Assembly (NCBI RefSeq): GCF_033115175.1
Contig: NC_084831.1
Location: forward strand, 78,005,502-78,069,501
Direction of reading: 5' to 3'
Origin: Lepus europaeus
Lineage: Eukaryota > Chordata > Mammalia > Lagomorpha > Leporidae
Length of the DNA stretch: 64,000 bases
The notes under the pieces are model-generated. The model saw only the letters and a program-made list of their open reading frames with translations, was not told the origin of the DNA and did not search any database. The stretch's first letter is position 1, and every line of letters starts with the position of its first letter. This document shows, one piece after another, positions 23,048 through 34,930 of this stretch. The translations under genes and the position numbers were made by a program.

Positions 23048-23415
23048 AAGAACAAAAGTCGGCTGGCGCCGTGGCTCACTAGGCTAATCCTCCGCTTTGC
23101 GGCGCCGGCACACCGGGTTCTAGTCCCGGTCGGGGCGCCGGATTCTGTCCCGGTTGCCCCTCTTCCAGGCCAGCTCTCTGCTGTGGCCAGGGAGTGCAGT
23201 GGAGGATGGCCCAAGTGCTTGGACCCTGCACCCCATGGGAGACCAGGAGAAGCACCTGGCTCCTGCCATCGGATCAGTGCTGTGTGCCGGCCGCACCGCG
23301 CCAGCCGCGGCGGCCATTGGAGGGTGAACCAACGGCAAAAGGAAGACCTTTCTCTCTGTCTCTCTCTCTCTCACTGTCCACTCTGCCTCTCAAAAAAAAA
23401 AAAAGAACAAAAGTC
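23048..23415 (+). mobile_element. C-SINE (young class) with 13-bp duplication
   Basis: Young-class copy at 23061-23402 with head ggctggcgccgtggctcac and gctaatcctccgc. Perfect duplication aagaacaaaagtc at 23048-23060 and 23403-23415. A 207-codon open stretch across it is SINE sequence, not a gene. Confidence 0.95.
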
Positions 23416-24065
23416 ATACCAGACTGCCCCAGAAGGGCAGCAGGGCCATGGAGACTGCCTATGAACCCCTCACAAACACCACACCCAGCTCGGTTTAGGG
23501 TTCTATGTGCTGACAATCCAGCCACAAACCCTTCTCTCTTGGGAAGGCAAGGAAGAGACATGTAATCTCCACCTAACTCCCACAGGGAAAAGATTCCAAG
23601 TTGGTGAAAACAAGGTATAAATTGGAACTTGAGTTCTCTGGCCTCCAGAATCAGAGGAAAGTTTCCAAAATTGCATTTTAAGAACCAACAAGAAGTGCCC
23701 TTTCTTACAGGTCTAAATTGTTATTTCTCAGAAGCCAGCAGGACATGTTCCAATTGCTCCTAGAGTGGATAAAATGACAGGCAGTAGTCCATTATGATCA
23801 CTTCCCAGGGAAACGCAAACCTCCGGCCGTGTGATTAGCAGACCCAAAGGGCTTTTTGGTGAAGCAGAAATGACTTCCTCAAGCAAGACAATCAGCCTGT
23901 GTATGTAGAAATGACGATAACCTTCAGAGTAGTTGAGTTTTGAAAATAGCAACACTTCTCCCCTGACACACAACAAACACACACACACACAATTTTCACT
24001 GCAGAACATTAAGAAATTAATAATCACTCACTATTCTATCACTTAGAAGTTACCACTGTCAAGTA
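23416..24065. other. Intergenic, nothing recognised
   Basis: Contains a short (CA)n run near 23972-23990. Confidence 0.45.
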
Positions 24066-24362
24066 TTTTTTTTAAGTTATCTGAGTTATTTGAAAGGCAG
24101 AGAGAGACAGGCAGAGATCTCCCTTCTCTTGTTAGTTCACTCCGCAAATGCTTTCTGACAGCCAAGAGCAAGGACCTCCATCCTATTCTCCCACATGGGC
24201 GGCAGGGACCCACTAACTTGAGCCATCACCCGATGCCTCCCATGGTGTGCCTTGGCAGGAAGCTGGAGTCGGGAGCACAGGTGTTAACTTGAATCCAGAC
24301 ACTCCAATACGGCATGTACGCATCCTAAGTGGTACCTCAACTGCTGTGCCAAATACTCGGTC
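24066..24362 (-). mobile_element. C-SINE (oldest class)
   Basis: Minus copy: gagttatttgaaaggcagag, tctcccacatgggcggcag, cttgagccatcacc, and the caaatactcggtcccc end. Confidence 0.8.
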
Positions 24363-24401
24363 CCCTCTGCTAACACTTGGATTAATTTCTTCCAGGGACA
24401 T

Positions 24402-24422
24402 ATGGCTGGCTGGCTGGCTGGC
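24402..24422. repeat. (TGGC)n microsatellite
   Basis: Five consecutive tggc units. Confidence 0.85.
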
Positions 24423-24736
24423 CAAGCATACATACAGATAGCCACACAATACACATGTGGGTACTAATACATTTAAGAACTTACTGCTAGTACTCATCTA
24501 TGGAAAAAGGAATTGGTAAGAAGGTGGCAAAAGGAGGCTGCTTTTTTAATACACATACAGTGTTTGCATTTTCCACAATCGTGTATTATTACATATATTG
24601 TGAATAGTAAAAGGGAAATCATGATAGACACTGAAGTTTTCAGGTGGAATCAGACCACTAAAGGAGGAAATATTACCAAGCACTCTAGCTGCTGCCAAGG
24701 ACTATAAACTTTGGCTACCTTCTGTTTTCTTTTTAA

Positions 24737-25042
24737 AGATTTATTCATTTCAAAAGCAGAGTTTGAGAAGGAGAGAAAGAGATCCTCCATCTGCTGGTTC
24801 ACTCCTCAAATGGCCGAAACATCCAGGGCTGGGCCAGACTGAAGCCACGAGCCAGGAACTCCACTCATGCCTGTCATGTGTGTGGCAGAGTCCCAAGCAC
24901 TCGGGCCATCCTCCGTTGCTTTCCCAGGGGAACTAGCAGGGAGTTGGATGGGAGCTGGAGCTGCCAGGGCTGCAACCAGCACTTGGATATGGGATACAGC
25001 TTTTTTGTAAGTGGCAGCTGAACCCAGAGCACAACTCTAGCC
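24737..25042 (-). mobile_element. C-SINE (older class)
   Basis: Minus copy from aaagatttattcatttc to cacaactctagcctc, with gatcctccatctgctgg and ggccagactgaagcc in the body. Confidence 0.85.
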
Positions 25043-25600
25043 TCTAACTAATAGGCAGTGAGGATCAGGCACCGGAGGCTTGCGGAGGGGGCTCGGAGGT
25101 TTCAGGTCTCCCTCAGGGTACCCTTGGCTGCAGGTTTCCCATTCGGGTCTCCCCAAGGTAGGGCGCTGTGCCAGCCCTGGGAGGCGGCAGGGCTCAGGTG
25201 TGCGGGTCTTTGCTTTTGCCTCTTACTGCACCGCATGCTGCTTCCCTGGGCACATTGTTAATAAAATGGTACTGCCTTCCTGAGCCAAGCCTGGCTTACT
25301 AGAAGTCAAGTGACCAGATGGCCCAGCCACCTAACGGGACTCGCTGCTCCCGCTTCCTTACCTCTACAAAGCTATCTAAGACCTGTTCTCCCGGTGCACG
25401 CTGCTGTTCTCTGCGCACGGGGAGGCAGCCTGTCGGGTCTCCCCCACCCGACGATAAACCGGCTCCCTTACTCCAGTGTTTGGTGTGTTTTGTGGTGACC
25501 TCCCACACAGGGCGCATTCACCACCACACTGGCTCTCCGGACCCTGAGACGGTTTACTGGAAACAACACCTAAAATCACAGTCCCTGGCACCAAATCAGC
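25043..25600 (+). mobile_element. G/C-rich LTR-like block, family uncertain
   Basis: CpG-bearing block with two poly-A-signal-like sites on the plus strand (gttaataaaatgg near 25258 and gacgataaaccgg near 25452). The second is followed by ctccagtgtttggtgtg..gtggtgacctcccacac, which looks like a gammaretroviral R-U5 region. No clean TG..CA ends or duplication could be fixed. A non-retroviral CpG-rich regulatory segment is the main alternative. Confidence 0.4.
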
Positions 25601-25630
25601 CAGAGTGAGGACTCAGCGGCGCCGTCCCTT

Positions 25631-25649
25631 GGGCGCCCTCTTCTGGCCG
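25631..25649 (-). promoter_or_regulatory. Strong CTCF-type motif (minus)
   Basis: On the minus strand the 19 bases read CGGCCAGAAGAGGGCGCCC, matching 18 of 19 positions of the common CTCF core consensus. It lies just outside the LTR-like block. Occupancy is inference. Confidence 0.5.
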
Positions 25650-25723
25650 GAGTCAGATTTGCCAGTCCCAAGCAAAAGGAAACTAGTGGTTGGTTAAGCC
25701 AACTGTTGGGTTTTGTTTTGTTT

Positions 25724-26043
25724 TAGATTTTATCTATTTATTTGAGAGGCAGAATTACAGAAAGACAGAGACAGAGAGAGAGAGCAAAGATCTTCCATCT
25801 GCGGGTTCACTCCCCAAATGGCCACAACGGCCAGAGCTGGGCCGATCTGAAGCCAGGAGCCAGGAGCTTCTTCCACGTCTCCCATGTGTGGGAGTCCAAG
25901 CACTTGGGCCATCTCCACTGCTTTCCCAGGCCACAGCAGAGAGCTGGACTGGAAGTGGAGCAGCCAGGACATGAACCGGTGCCCATGTGAGAATTCCGAC
26001 CCATAAGCAGAGGCTTAGCTTATAATGCCACAGCGCCAATACC
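25724..26043 (-). mobile_element. C-SINE (older class)
   Basis: Minus copy: gattttatctatttatttg to atgccacagcgccaatacc. Nearly full length. Confidence 0.9.
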
Positions 26044-26114
26044 CTGGCTTTCTGAGATTGAGTTTTTGTTTTCATTTCCACCTTCCTGCTTCTCCATCCA
26101 CATTACCTTTCTTT

Positions 26115-26475
26115 GTTTTTTGTTTTTTTTTTTTTTTAATTTTTTAGACAGGCAGAGTGGACAGTGAGAGAGAGAGACAGAGAGAAGGGTCTTCCTTTTG
26201 CCGTTGGTTCACCCTCCAATGGCCGCCGCGGCTGGCGCGGTGCGGCCAGCGCACCGCGCTGATCCGATGGCAGGAGCCAGGTGCTTCTCCTGGTCTCCCA
26301 TGGGGTGCGGGGCCCAAGTACTTGGGCCATCCTCCTCTGCACTCCCTGGCCACAGCAGAGAGCTGGCCTGGAAGAGGGGCAACCGGGACAGAATCCGGCG
26401 CCCTGACCAGGACTAGAACCCGGTGTGCCAGCGCCGCAAGGCGGAGGATTAGCCTAGTGAGCTGCGGCGCTGGCC
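26115..26475 (-). mobile_element. C-SINE (young class)
   Basis: Minus copy with T tract, agacaggcagagtggacagt, ggaggattagcctagtgag and head end gcggcgctggcc. High similarity to the other young copies in this window. Confidence 0.93.
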
Positions 26476-26479
26476 TTTT

Positions 26480-26735
26480 TTTGACTTTTTAAAAATTGTA
26501 TTTGAGAGACAGATAAAGACAATGGGATGGGGAGCTCCTGTGGCCTGGTTCTCTCCACAGGTGCTTGCAATGGCTGGGGGTGGGCCAGGGCAGGATGCAG
26601 CCCTGGTTTCCCACATGGCTGGCAGCAGCCCAGGTGCTTGAGCCATCACCGCTGTTGTCTGGTTAGAAGCTAAAGGCAGAGCTCGAACCCAAATGCCGAT
26701 GGGGGACTATGAAGTCGTAGTCACTGGGCTAAGCG
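26480..26735 (-). mobile_element. C-SINE (oldest class)
   Basis: Minus copy: attgtatttgagagacag, tttcccacatggctggcag, gagccatcaccgctg, then a degraded head. Confidence 0.75.
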
Positions 26736-27235
26736 CTCGCTGCTGTGTTTTTTTGGTTTGTTGTGTTTTAAATAATTATTTTTTTCAATTCTCCAAAGTA
26801 ATGCTTATTCATTATAAAATAATTGGAAATACACAGAAAAGCATAAAGAAGGTAATACATGCCTTTCATCTCATCATTCAGAGATAAGCACATGACAGTA
26901 TTTCAAAGGTGTTTCTTTTCTTCTAATGCTTTTTTCTATACACAGTCATTATAGATAACAGGAAGCAAAGGCAGTATTTAAACCAACTGAGCATCGCTGT
27001 CGGAGGAGCCAGGCCCAGTGTTGAGGGGACCTCAACAGAAGGCCTGTGACAGCGAGAGAGGCTCCCTGCCCTTGACAGTGGGGCCTGGCGGCCTCTTGCC
27101 TTCACGCACTAATTATTCTAGTGCCTAAGGAAGCTTGCCTTTCCACCTCAGCTGCAAGTCACATGAGCTAAACTTACTCCTTACTGAGGGGAAGTGTAGG
27201 GTAGCCAGTTGCCCTGGGGAGGAAAGTTGATCTTA
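26736..27235. other. Intergenic, nothing recognised
   Basis: Contains a segment like the ends of old LINE/SINE elements (ttattcattataaaataatt) but nothing assignable. Confidence 0.4.
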
Positions 27236-27553
27236 ATGTTAATGTATTTTTAAATGTATTTGAGACAGAGAGCGTTCCTCTCATTCTCCAAATGCCGGCA
27301 GTGATGAGAGGGGTATGTGTGTGGTGGGGCAGTGGGAGTGGAGGGGGACGGAAATGGAACGAGGAGCTCAATCCGGGTCTCCCATATGCGTGGCAGGAGC
27401 CCGATTACTTGAGCCATCACTGCTGCCTCCCAGGTTTGCGTTAGCAGGAAGCGGGAGTCAGGAGCTGGAGCTGGGAACTGAACCTCAGCACTCCAGTGTA
27501 GGGCAGGGTGTCCTAGCCAGTGTCTAACCACCAGGCCGAATGCCTGCCCCTCA
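27236..27553 (-). mobile_element. C-SINE (oldest class)
   Basis: Minus copy: aaatgtatttgagacagag, gggtctcccatatgcgtgg, cttgagccatcactgctgcc, ending caggccgaatgcctgcccc. Confidence 0.8.
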
Positions 27554-27785
27554 GTGTTAATCTGAAATAACCAAAAGACGCGGACTGCTTTGCCACGTGC
27601 TGGAGCGCGGCCCCACGCGCCTGCTGCTGTCTCAGTGAGCATGCGTAGGCCTCCTGCCTCCTCAGCAGCCTGTGGTTCCCTCTGGCATGCGGGAATATTC
27701 CTCAGAGCTGTGTCCCTGTCCCCTTTTCCTGGCAGAGTCCACTGGGCCACTCTCTTTGCCTCTTTGTCCTCCATACTAACACTTT

Positions 27786-28119
27786 ATTTTTTAAAAGATT
27801 TTATTTATTTATTTGAGAGGTAGAATTACAAACAGTGAGAGGGAGAGACAGAGAGAAAGGTCTTCCTTCCACTGGTTCACTCCCCAAATGGCCGCAACGG
27901 CCGGAGCTGTGTCGATCTGAATCCAGGAGCCAGGAGCTTCTTCTGGATCTCCCACATGAGTGCAGGGGCCCAAGCACCTGGGCCATCCTCCACTGCCTTC
28001 CTGGGCCACAGCAGAGAGCTGGCCTGGAAGAGGAGCAGCCAGGACTAGAACTGGCGCCCATATGGGATACCGGTGCCACAGGGGGAGGATTAACCTACTG
28101 CACCACGGCATCAGCCCCT
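27786..28119 (-). mobile_element. C-SINE (older class)
   Basis: Minus copy: attttatttatttatttg to ctactgcaccacggcatc; body ggccgcaacggccggagctg is well preserved. Confidence 0.93.
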
Positions 28120-28435
28120 ACTCACGCTTTTTCTTATAAGGACCCTGCTCGCTCACCACTGTCACCTCACATGAGCATGCAGGCTGGATGAAAACAGACA
28201 CAGCTTAGAGACAAGCCCACCCCCCACCTCCACCTTCCTCCCAGCTAGACTGGGACCCCTAGGCAAGACCCTTCTGTGTGGAAACTCTGCAGTTGCTGTG
28301 GTTAGACTCGGGATCCAGTCATTGCTTTGGGAGGCTGCATCTACTTCACAGTTTTTGGTGGCATCTGGGGCTCTCCTCCCTCCCTCCCTCTTCTGCAGAG
28401 AGGAGAGGACCCCACTGTGGAGGTGATGTTTGTGG

Positions 28436-28722
28436 GTTTTTTTAGAGTTATTTATTGATTGATTTGAAAGGTGGAGTTAGAAGGAAAGAGGGAGAGACAG
28501 AGAGAGAGAAATCTTCTACCTGCAGGCCAATCTAAGAGCCTGGAACTCCATCCAGGTCTGCCGTGTGGGTGCAGGGGCACATACACAAATACCTGTTGCT
28601 TTCCCAGGTGCATTAGCAGGGAGTTGGATTAGAAGTGGAGCAGCCGGGACTTGAACCAGTGTCAGTATGGGATACCAACTCCTCAGACAGTGGCTTCCTG
28701 CAGCGCCACAATGCCGGCCCCT
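28436..28722 (-). mobile_element. C-SINE (older class)
   Basis: Minus copy: gagttatttattgattg to ccacaatgccggcccc. The body is internally shortened. Confidence 0.88.
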
Positions 28723-30344
28723 GAAGTGATGGTGTTGAGCAGAGTGGTATACAAGGTAACATCCTCCAGCTGTCATTCCCTTATGTGGTGGAGTGCAGTC
28801 TGGAGCGACCACACTGCTCAGCCATGGGTGGTGGACCAGATTGGCCTCTGCGAGCGCGCAGCAGGGCTGAGCTTCCCCCACACCCGGAAGTTCCACCAGG
28901 GTGCAAACACAGGCCCCAGGAAGTGAAAGCCAGCGCAGCTGGGTGCTGTGGAGGAGACTGGTGTGGCTTTGGCTGTCTGCCTGAGTTGTCTTTTTATGGA
29001 GTCGGTGGGCGAGGGAGGGGCTGCAGGCCTCAGCATCACAGGCCGGGTTCTTGTTGGGCTACTTAACAACTGCAGGCTTGGGTGTGAACTACTTAACCTC
29101 AGCTAAGCTCAGTTCATTCAGCGCCAAAAGGGAACAATAGTAGTGCCCAAAGGTGATGCTTCTACACCTGCTGTGGGCATCCAATGCACTCGAAGGCGGG
29201 AGACTTGGTCTTGAAACTGCATTTGCCAATTTTCTAACCTTGGAGGCATTCCGCCTCCCTACATTTCCTTCTCCGGCATCAATAGTAGAGCCTCCACCCT
29301 GACAAGATGGGCAGCCTGGGACAGGGGCCGTGGCTCAGCAATGACCTAGCCAATCCTCACCCTACAGCCACAGTGTCGCACTCGCCAGCCAAAGGCTTTC
29401 AACTGGACGCACCCTTACCACAGTTGAATAAACTAAGGCTCAGAGAGGTTGGAAACTTGTCCAAAAGAACACAGCTTGGCCATGACAGTTAGGACCAGAA
29501 TGCTCAACCCCATAAGGCTTAACACCAACCAGTCCTTCCACCACTGGCTTGTCCCAGGGTGTGGATGTCTCCACGCAGGGGATGCAGAGAGAGGGATAGA
29601 CAATGTCAAACATTCTTTCATAGTGGGAGGATGAGCCCATTATTCTTTATGCATTTACACTCATTTTCTTTTTAATGATGCTTTCACAGGCCATAACAGA
29701 GCTGAAAATGCATTTAAAAGCCATTTGAAAGTTTTATAGAGTGAATTTCAAAAATAGACAACTTAATAGGCTGCTTCTATGGTGGATGAGTCACTTAAAA
29801 TTGTCTCCACATTTCTCAGAACTCTCTCTAGGGGATGGTTTGTTGAAATGTTCTGACCAGAGCCTTTGTAAAGATTGCTTGGCCAGTTTGATGCTGAACA
29901 CTTTCTGGGCTGCAGGCTGCAGCCTTCCTTATCAGTGTCAGAGACAAAGCCCTGAGCTGGCTTCCAAGGAAGAAGCAGGCTGTAAGACCCCAATACCCTG
30001 CACGTGAGCCCACAGAAGATGGGCATCTCATTCTGTCCTGAACAGCCAGCAAGGTTTTCCATTAAGCCACATGCTTTATGTCTCGCTTCATTTTCCTTTG
30101 GTCAGATTTTGGCCATTTCTGAAGTCTACACACAGACATAAGAGAACAGGCTCCCTCTGGTTAGCATACTTTGCTCATATATTCTTGAAGAGTAAACTGA
30201 CCCACACAAGTCAAACAACCTCAAGGGTTACCTATCCTGTGGCTTTTCACACTTGAGTTTCTCAGGGCCAGGGATGGGGGTGGAATACACATGGGCAGGA
30301 AAAGATAGGCCCTCCAAATTTGACAAGAACCACAAAAAGGAGCT
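28723..30344. other. Intergenic; MIR fragment, no gene recognised
   Basis: No exon recognised. Apart from the MIR piece at 29395-29515 the sequence looks single-copy. Open stretches reach only 99 codons. Confidence 0.45.
29395..29515 (+). repeat. MIR fragment
   Basis: Sense MIR core: taaactaaggctcagagagg, ttggaaacttgtccaaaag, acacagcttggc. These follow the MIR order 'gaggctcagagaggttaag..cttgcccaaggtcacacagc'. Confidence 0.75.
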
Positions 30345-30685
30345 AGAGTTTGGCCTGGCAGTTGGGACACTCTTAGCCCATATGAGAGTACCTGGGTTTG
30401 GATCCCAGCTCTGCCCTCAGTAGTAGCTTCCTGCTAATGAGCACCCTGGGAGGCAGCAGGTGATAGCTTAAGTGGATGGGTCCCTGCCACCCATGTAGGA
30501 GAATGGGACTGAGTTCTTGGCTGCTGCTTTCAGCCTGACCCTGTCCTGGCTCCTGTGGGCTGTGAACCATTTGGGGAATGAGCCAGCAGATGGAAGGTAT
30601 GTTTCTCTCTCTCTCTCAACCTCTCTCTCCCTCTCTCCCTCTCTCTCATATATAAATAAGTAAACAAAAATATTTAAAAACCAAA
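30345..30685 (+). mobile_element. C-SINE (oldest class)
   Basis: Diverged plus copy: gtttggcctggcagttggg, cccagctctgccc, tgggaggcagcaggtgatag, CT-rich tract at 30601-30650. An approximate flanking repeat (aaccacaaa) is visible on both sides. Confidence 0.82.
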
Positions 30686-31904
30686 GGAACCACAAACATT
30701 TAGAGATTGGACAAGGTGAATATGCAATGTCCTCGAAGTAGAAAGAGACCATAGAAGGGAGGTTTCTCTTAAAACCCTGTTTTTGCCTGTTTATTTCAAT
30801 TTCTGAGCGGAAGTGAGAATTCTCGCATCAGGATGGAGCATTTTTCCCCTGGGGCAGAGGATGATAAACAGCTTTCTCACTCTCCCCTGCATTCAGAGGC
30901 CAGTCTTGCAGGCTGTGGTATGAGCACCGAGCCGGAACCAGTTCAGACACACAGCCGCTGGGAACAGCGCTGAGGCCACCAAGCCAGACAGGGACAGCCC
31001 TTCCGCTGCAGGCTACTTTCAGAATCTCCTCTCCAGAGCTCCCTAACCTCAGCTGCTGACGGGTGGGGAAGAGAACTCTGCTAGGTACAAAGAGATCAGG
31101 TAGTAGTAGCTTGTCCTTGGGGAGAGAAGCCAACGAAGCTCAACAGAATGAGTTACACACCTCTAACGATCTTTCTGAGAATTCACCCTTAGCCTTTGGG
31201 AACGGCAAACAAGGTCGCTGTGTGAGGAGAGCCTCCTCCTCTCCCCAGGACAGAGAAGCAGAGCAAGAGGTAGGCAGCTGGGAGGCAGACCTGCCCGGCT
31301 TCTCTTGTCTTTTCTGCCATCCATTCTTCTCACTTCACTTTGTTAGCAAAAGGTCCCCCAGGAGGGGGACGTGGACAGGCAGTTTCCAGAAAGCAAATAC
31401 TGGATGCAAGCCAAATGTCCCGTGGTTTGGGGACCTCATTGTTGACATTGCACCCCATCCAGGGTCAAGCAGACTGCACTCTGCAGACCCCCAGGAGACA
31501 AAAGCTTTAGACAACTCCTTCCACATAGAGTCTCCTGTGCATTTGTGGCAGAGGGAGAGTCTTCAATCTGTAGGTTGACAGCTGTGCGGTTCTGGAGCCC
31601 ACTTGACCTCCACCAGCAGGCCCTGTATGGTCTTCAGTCCACAGGAATGTGAGATCCAGTGTTACGTTCACGGACATCACCACGAGCTCTGGGCGCCTCT
31701 GGAGCTGCTGCAGTGGGTCGTTTCTCCACAGCGACCTCGCTTTCCAGGGTGGCGTTCTTTCCACCAGTTCTCCCCTTGTCACGTTCCTGTGCACCGCACC
31801 CGCCCTGCATGCCAACCTTCGTCCCTCTCAGAAAAACTCATGAATTGCAATTCTGTGACAATGACAATATGGAGAAGCTTGAATTTGCCCTAAATAACAT
31901 TTTA
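30686..31904. other. Intergenic with a 171-codon open stretch
   Basis: A plus-strand open stretch at 31063-31578 (Ser/Gly/Arg-rich, no recognised domain) overlaps an open minus stretch at 31507-31815. I found no splice-framed extension. Treated as non-coding. Confidence 0.4.
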
Positions 31905-32136
31905 AAAGGAACTCATTGGAGAAGAACCTGCATTCCACGTTGGAGTGCCTGAGTTGGAGTCCCGGCTCCGCTCTGGATTTCAGCTTCCTGCTAAATGCAC
32001 ACGCTGGGAGGCAACAGGTGATAGTTCAAGTACTTGGGTTCCTGCCATCTACGGGGGAGACTGATTGAATTCCTGGCTCTTAACCTTGGCCTAGCCCAAC
32101 CGTGTCTATTGTAGTCATTTGGAGAGTGAACCAGCA

Positions 32137-32179
<43 letters not shown>

Positions 32180-32220
32180 TCTCTATCTCAATCTATCTCT
32201 ATCTCTATCATCTATCTATC
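31905..32220 (+). mobile_element. C-SINE (oldest class) ending in microsatellite
   Basis: Plus copy: agaacctgcattccacg, ggagtcccggctccgctc, tgggaggcaacaggtgatag. A pure (TC)n run at about 32138-32174 grows into an interrupted (TCTA)n run to 32220. Confidence 0.82.
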
Positions 32221-32305
32221 TCCAACTGGATTTCCAACACTTACATGCAGGATCAAACTTGAACCTGGGTTTTCTGCGATGAGATTGGTGTTACAGGTAA
32301 AATGG

Positions 32306-32950
32306 AGGTGAAGAAAGGCAAGCTTGGTTCTTGTCTCATGCGAGACAAGAATTTCCATGCAGACAAGACAACGAGCAAAGATTCACTCAGGTCAGAAACC
32401 TGCCACAGCAGCCAGGAGGGGGCGCTCCACGAGAGGCGGACCTGAGAAACTGTGACAGTCGAGTCTTTTCAGCATAATTTTTTGGGGGTAAAAAAAACCA
32501 GAAAAGCAGCTAACAGTTAGCCAGAGGTTGAGGACAAAACCCATCCAAAGGCCAGCTTTGTAATCCTGTCTGTCCTGTCGTGCTTGCTCATGATGAAACA
32601 AAAAGCCGTTAGAAAGTCATGACGAGTAACTTCTTCCTGTTCTCAGGATAAACCAATACTCAGAAGGGCAGAATCGTTGCTTCCTTGCTGTTCCTGCGAT
32701 AAAACTGGGAACTCTGCAGTGGGATTTGGCGCTTTGATCTTGCTAATTAATGGTAGCTTTGGGGAGAAAGAAGGATTTTGTACCCTCTTAAAGAGATTTC
32801 TCTTTTCCTCATTTTGACTACCTACCAGCCCATCTGCCTCCCGCACTGGGACTGCCAGTCATGCCCCCGAGGCCCACCCAGCAGCTAGCAGGGCTGCTCC
32901 ATGTCTGGTCAAACCCACTTCTCTCTCAAATATTTTGGAGCATGCAAAAG
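32306..32950 (-). mobile_element. Putative ERV LTR (antisense), boundaries uncertain
   Basis: Read on the minus strand, the left end has a retroviral U5-like order: cctgagtgaatctttgc, cgttgtcttgtctgc and ttcttgtctcgcatgagac, ending ctttcttca. A degraded poly-A-signal region lies upstream. No coding region is seen and no target duplication could be fixed. It contains the CTCF-type motif at 32409. Confidence 0.45.
32409..32427 (+). promoter_or_regulatory. Strong CTCF-type motif (plus)
   Basis: CAGCCAGGAGGGGGCGCTC matches 18 of 19 positions of the CTCF core consensus. It lies in the putative LTR. Its orientation is opposite to the motif at 25631, so the pair is divergent. Confidence 0.55.
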
Positions 32951-33692
32951 TTACATGAAATTGAATCTCAGGGTTTATAATGAAAGTTTTGTAGAAACAT
33001 GACCATTCTCGTTCATTTGCATACTCTCGGTGACTACTTTTACACTAAAACGGCAGAGCTGTGTAGTTGTGACAGTGCCTTCGTGGCTGTCACTGTGTGG
33101 CATTGCTGCTAAGTTGTAGCCGTATGCTTTCAATTGCAGTTACAAAATGACAATGTTTCAAGTGACATGTGTTTCAACAGTGACATTTACAAATTTTTTA
33201 AAAACTTCCTGTGGCTAACCATCCTGACAAAACAAGAAAAGAAGAAAAAAGTAGCCCCTGATCATTGCATTCTTAAGGAATAGTGGAATGTAGATTTTTG
33301 TTTATTGTATTAGATATCAAAGCATTGTTTTTATTATGTAATGACACTGCAACTGTGCTGAGAGAATATAATGTATGCTAATGTTATCAGACTAAGAACT
33401 CATCAGATTCTTAACTCATGGGAAAGCAATGTTCACAAAAATTATAAAATTAAAAGTGAAAATGAGACTGTAACAAAGCAAAGTTTCCAAAGGGCTCATT
33501 CTCATTTGTCAGCCAAGTGAGAAGAATTTTTTGACAGTGGTGAGTTAATTAAATGTATTAACTGAGTTTGCTGAAACAATGAGTTCAGACAAAATGAAAT
33601 TATTGAAGACTAATAGCTTTTTGGCAATAAAAATCACTCAAAAACTTAGGGACATTGGGACCAACATCAATAGCAGTTTAAAATATTAAGGC

Positions 33693-34078
33693 AGAGGTGG
33701 GCACTGTGACTCAGCAGGTTAACAGCTCACTGGGACATCCACACCCCATACTGGAGTGCTGAAGGTGCAGTCCTGCCTCCACGTCAGATCCAGCTTCCTG
33801 CTTGTGTCCCTGGGAGACAGCAAATGATGACCCAAGCACTTGGGTTCTTGTTGCTGCTCACATGAGAGTCCCAGATGGAGCTCCTAGATCCTGGCTTTGG
33901 CATGGCCCAGCCCTGGCTATTGTGGACATTTGGGAAGTGAAACAACAGATGGAAGATCTCTCTCTCTCTCCCTCTCCCTCTCTCTCTTCCTCTCTCTCTC
34001 CCTCCTACTTCATCTCTCCCTCCCTCTGTCACTCTGTATTTCAAATAAATAAATACATAAATCAACAAACTTTAAAAC
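33693..34078 (+). mobile_element. C-SINE inside the hAT fossil
   Basis: Plus copy: aggtgggcactgtgactc, ccctccctctgtcactctg, aaataaataaatacataaat. A long CT-rich tract lies at 33957-34025. Confidence 0.87.
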
Positions 34079-34085
34079 CCAAAAG

Positions 34086-34405
34086 TGGGGCCGGCGTTGT
34101 GGCATAACAAGTAAAGCTGCTGCCTGCATATGGGTGCTGGTTCAGCTGCTCCACTTCCGAGCCAGCTCTCTGCTATGGCCTTGGGAAGCCCAAATCCTTG
34201 GGCCCGTGCACCCATGTGGGAGATTCAGATTCAGATTTCAGAAGAAGCTTCCGGCTCCTAGCTTCAGATCAGCACAGCTCTGGTTGTTGCGGCCAATTGG
34301 GGAATGAACCATCAGATGGAAGACCTCTCTCTCTCTCTCTGCCTCTCTTCTTTCTGTGTAACTCTGACTTTCAAATAAATAAATAAATCTTTAAAAAAAA
34401 AAACA
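34086..34405 (+). mobile_element. C-SINE inside the hAT fossil
   Basis: Plus copy: ggggccggcgttgtggcat to aataaataaatctttaaa, in tandem with the preceding SINE. Confidence 0.92.
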
Positions 34406-34930
34406 AATGCAAGTTAATTGAAACTTGAAAATGATAACATTTAAAAAAACCCCAAGGCAAGTGATTTTGAATGGTTTTCTTTGATGATGATCAGGGATAT
34501 CATTGATACTGTCCAATTGTTTATCTCAAATACAAACTTGAAGTGATTGAAGAATTAGCTGCTGTGGATAGCTAGCATGGAACAACTACAGGTTAGAATA
34601 TTTTCAGAATGCACTACTTCAGTGTATTCTGTTGAGAATACACTAATTCAGTACAATCTGAAGTAGAATCAGCTAAGATGTGTTACATGTGGTGGTGATA
34701 AAGGCATGTGTGGTACATCAGACACCATGAAGATAGAGTTGACTCAATTTGGATCTATTTTGCAATGACACTACAGCCACGGGTCATTAAATCAGTGTGA
34801 ACTCCCTTCATTTTCATTGACTTAACTATTGTCAATTCTGTGAGTGCATGTCAGAAATAGAAATTGAACATCCTGACTTTCCCAGTTAAAAATCAGTTTG
34901 GTGGTTTAGCAGTACTAAAGTTTTACTGTT

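Noticed and set aside
22841..23464. 207-codon open frame on the plus strand, the longest in the window
   Set aside because: It is almost entirely SINE sequence (the C-SINE at 23061-23402 and flanks). The same peptide pieces recur in every young copy.
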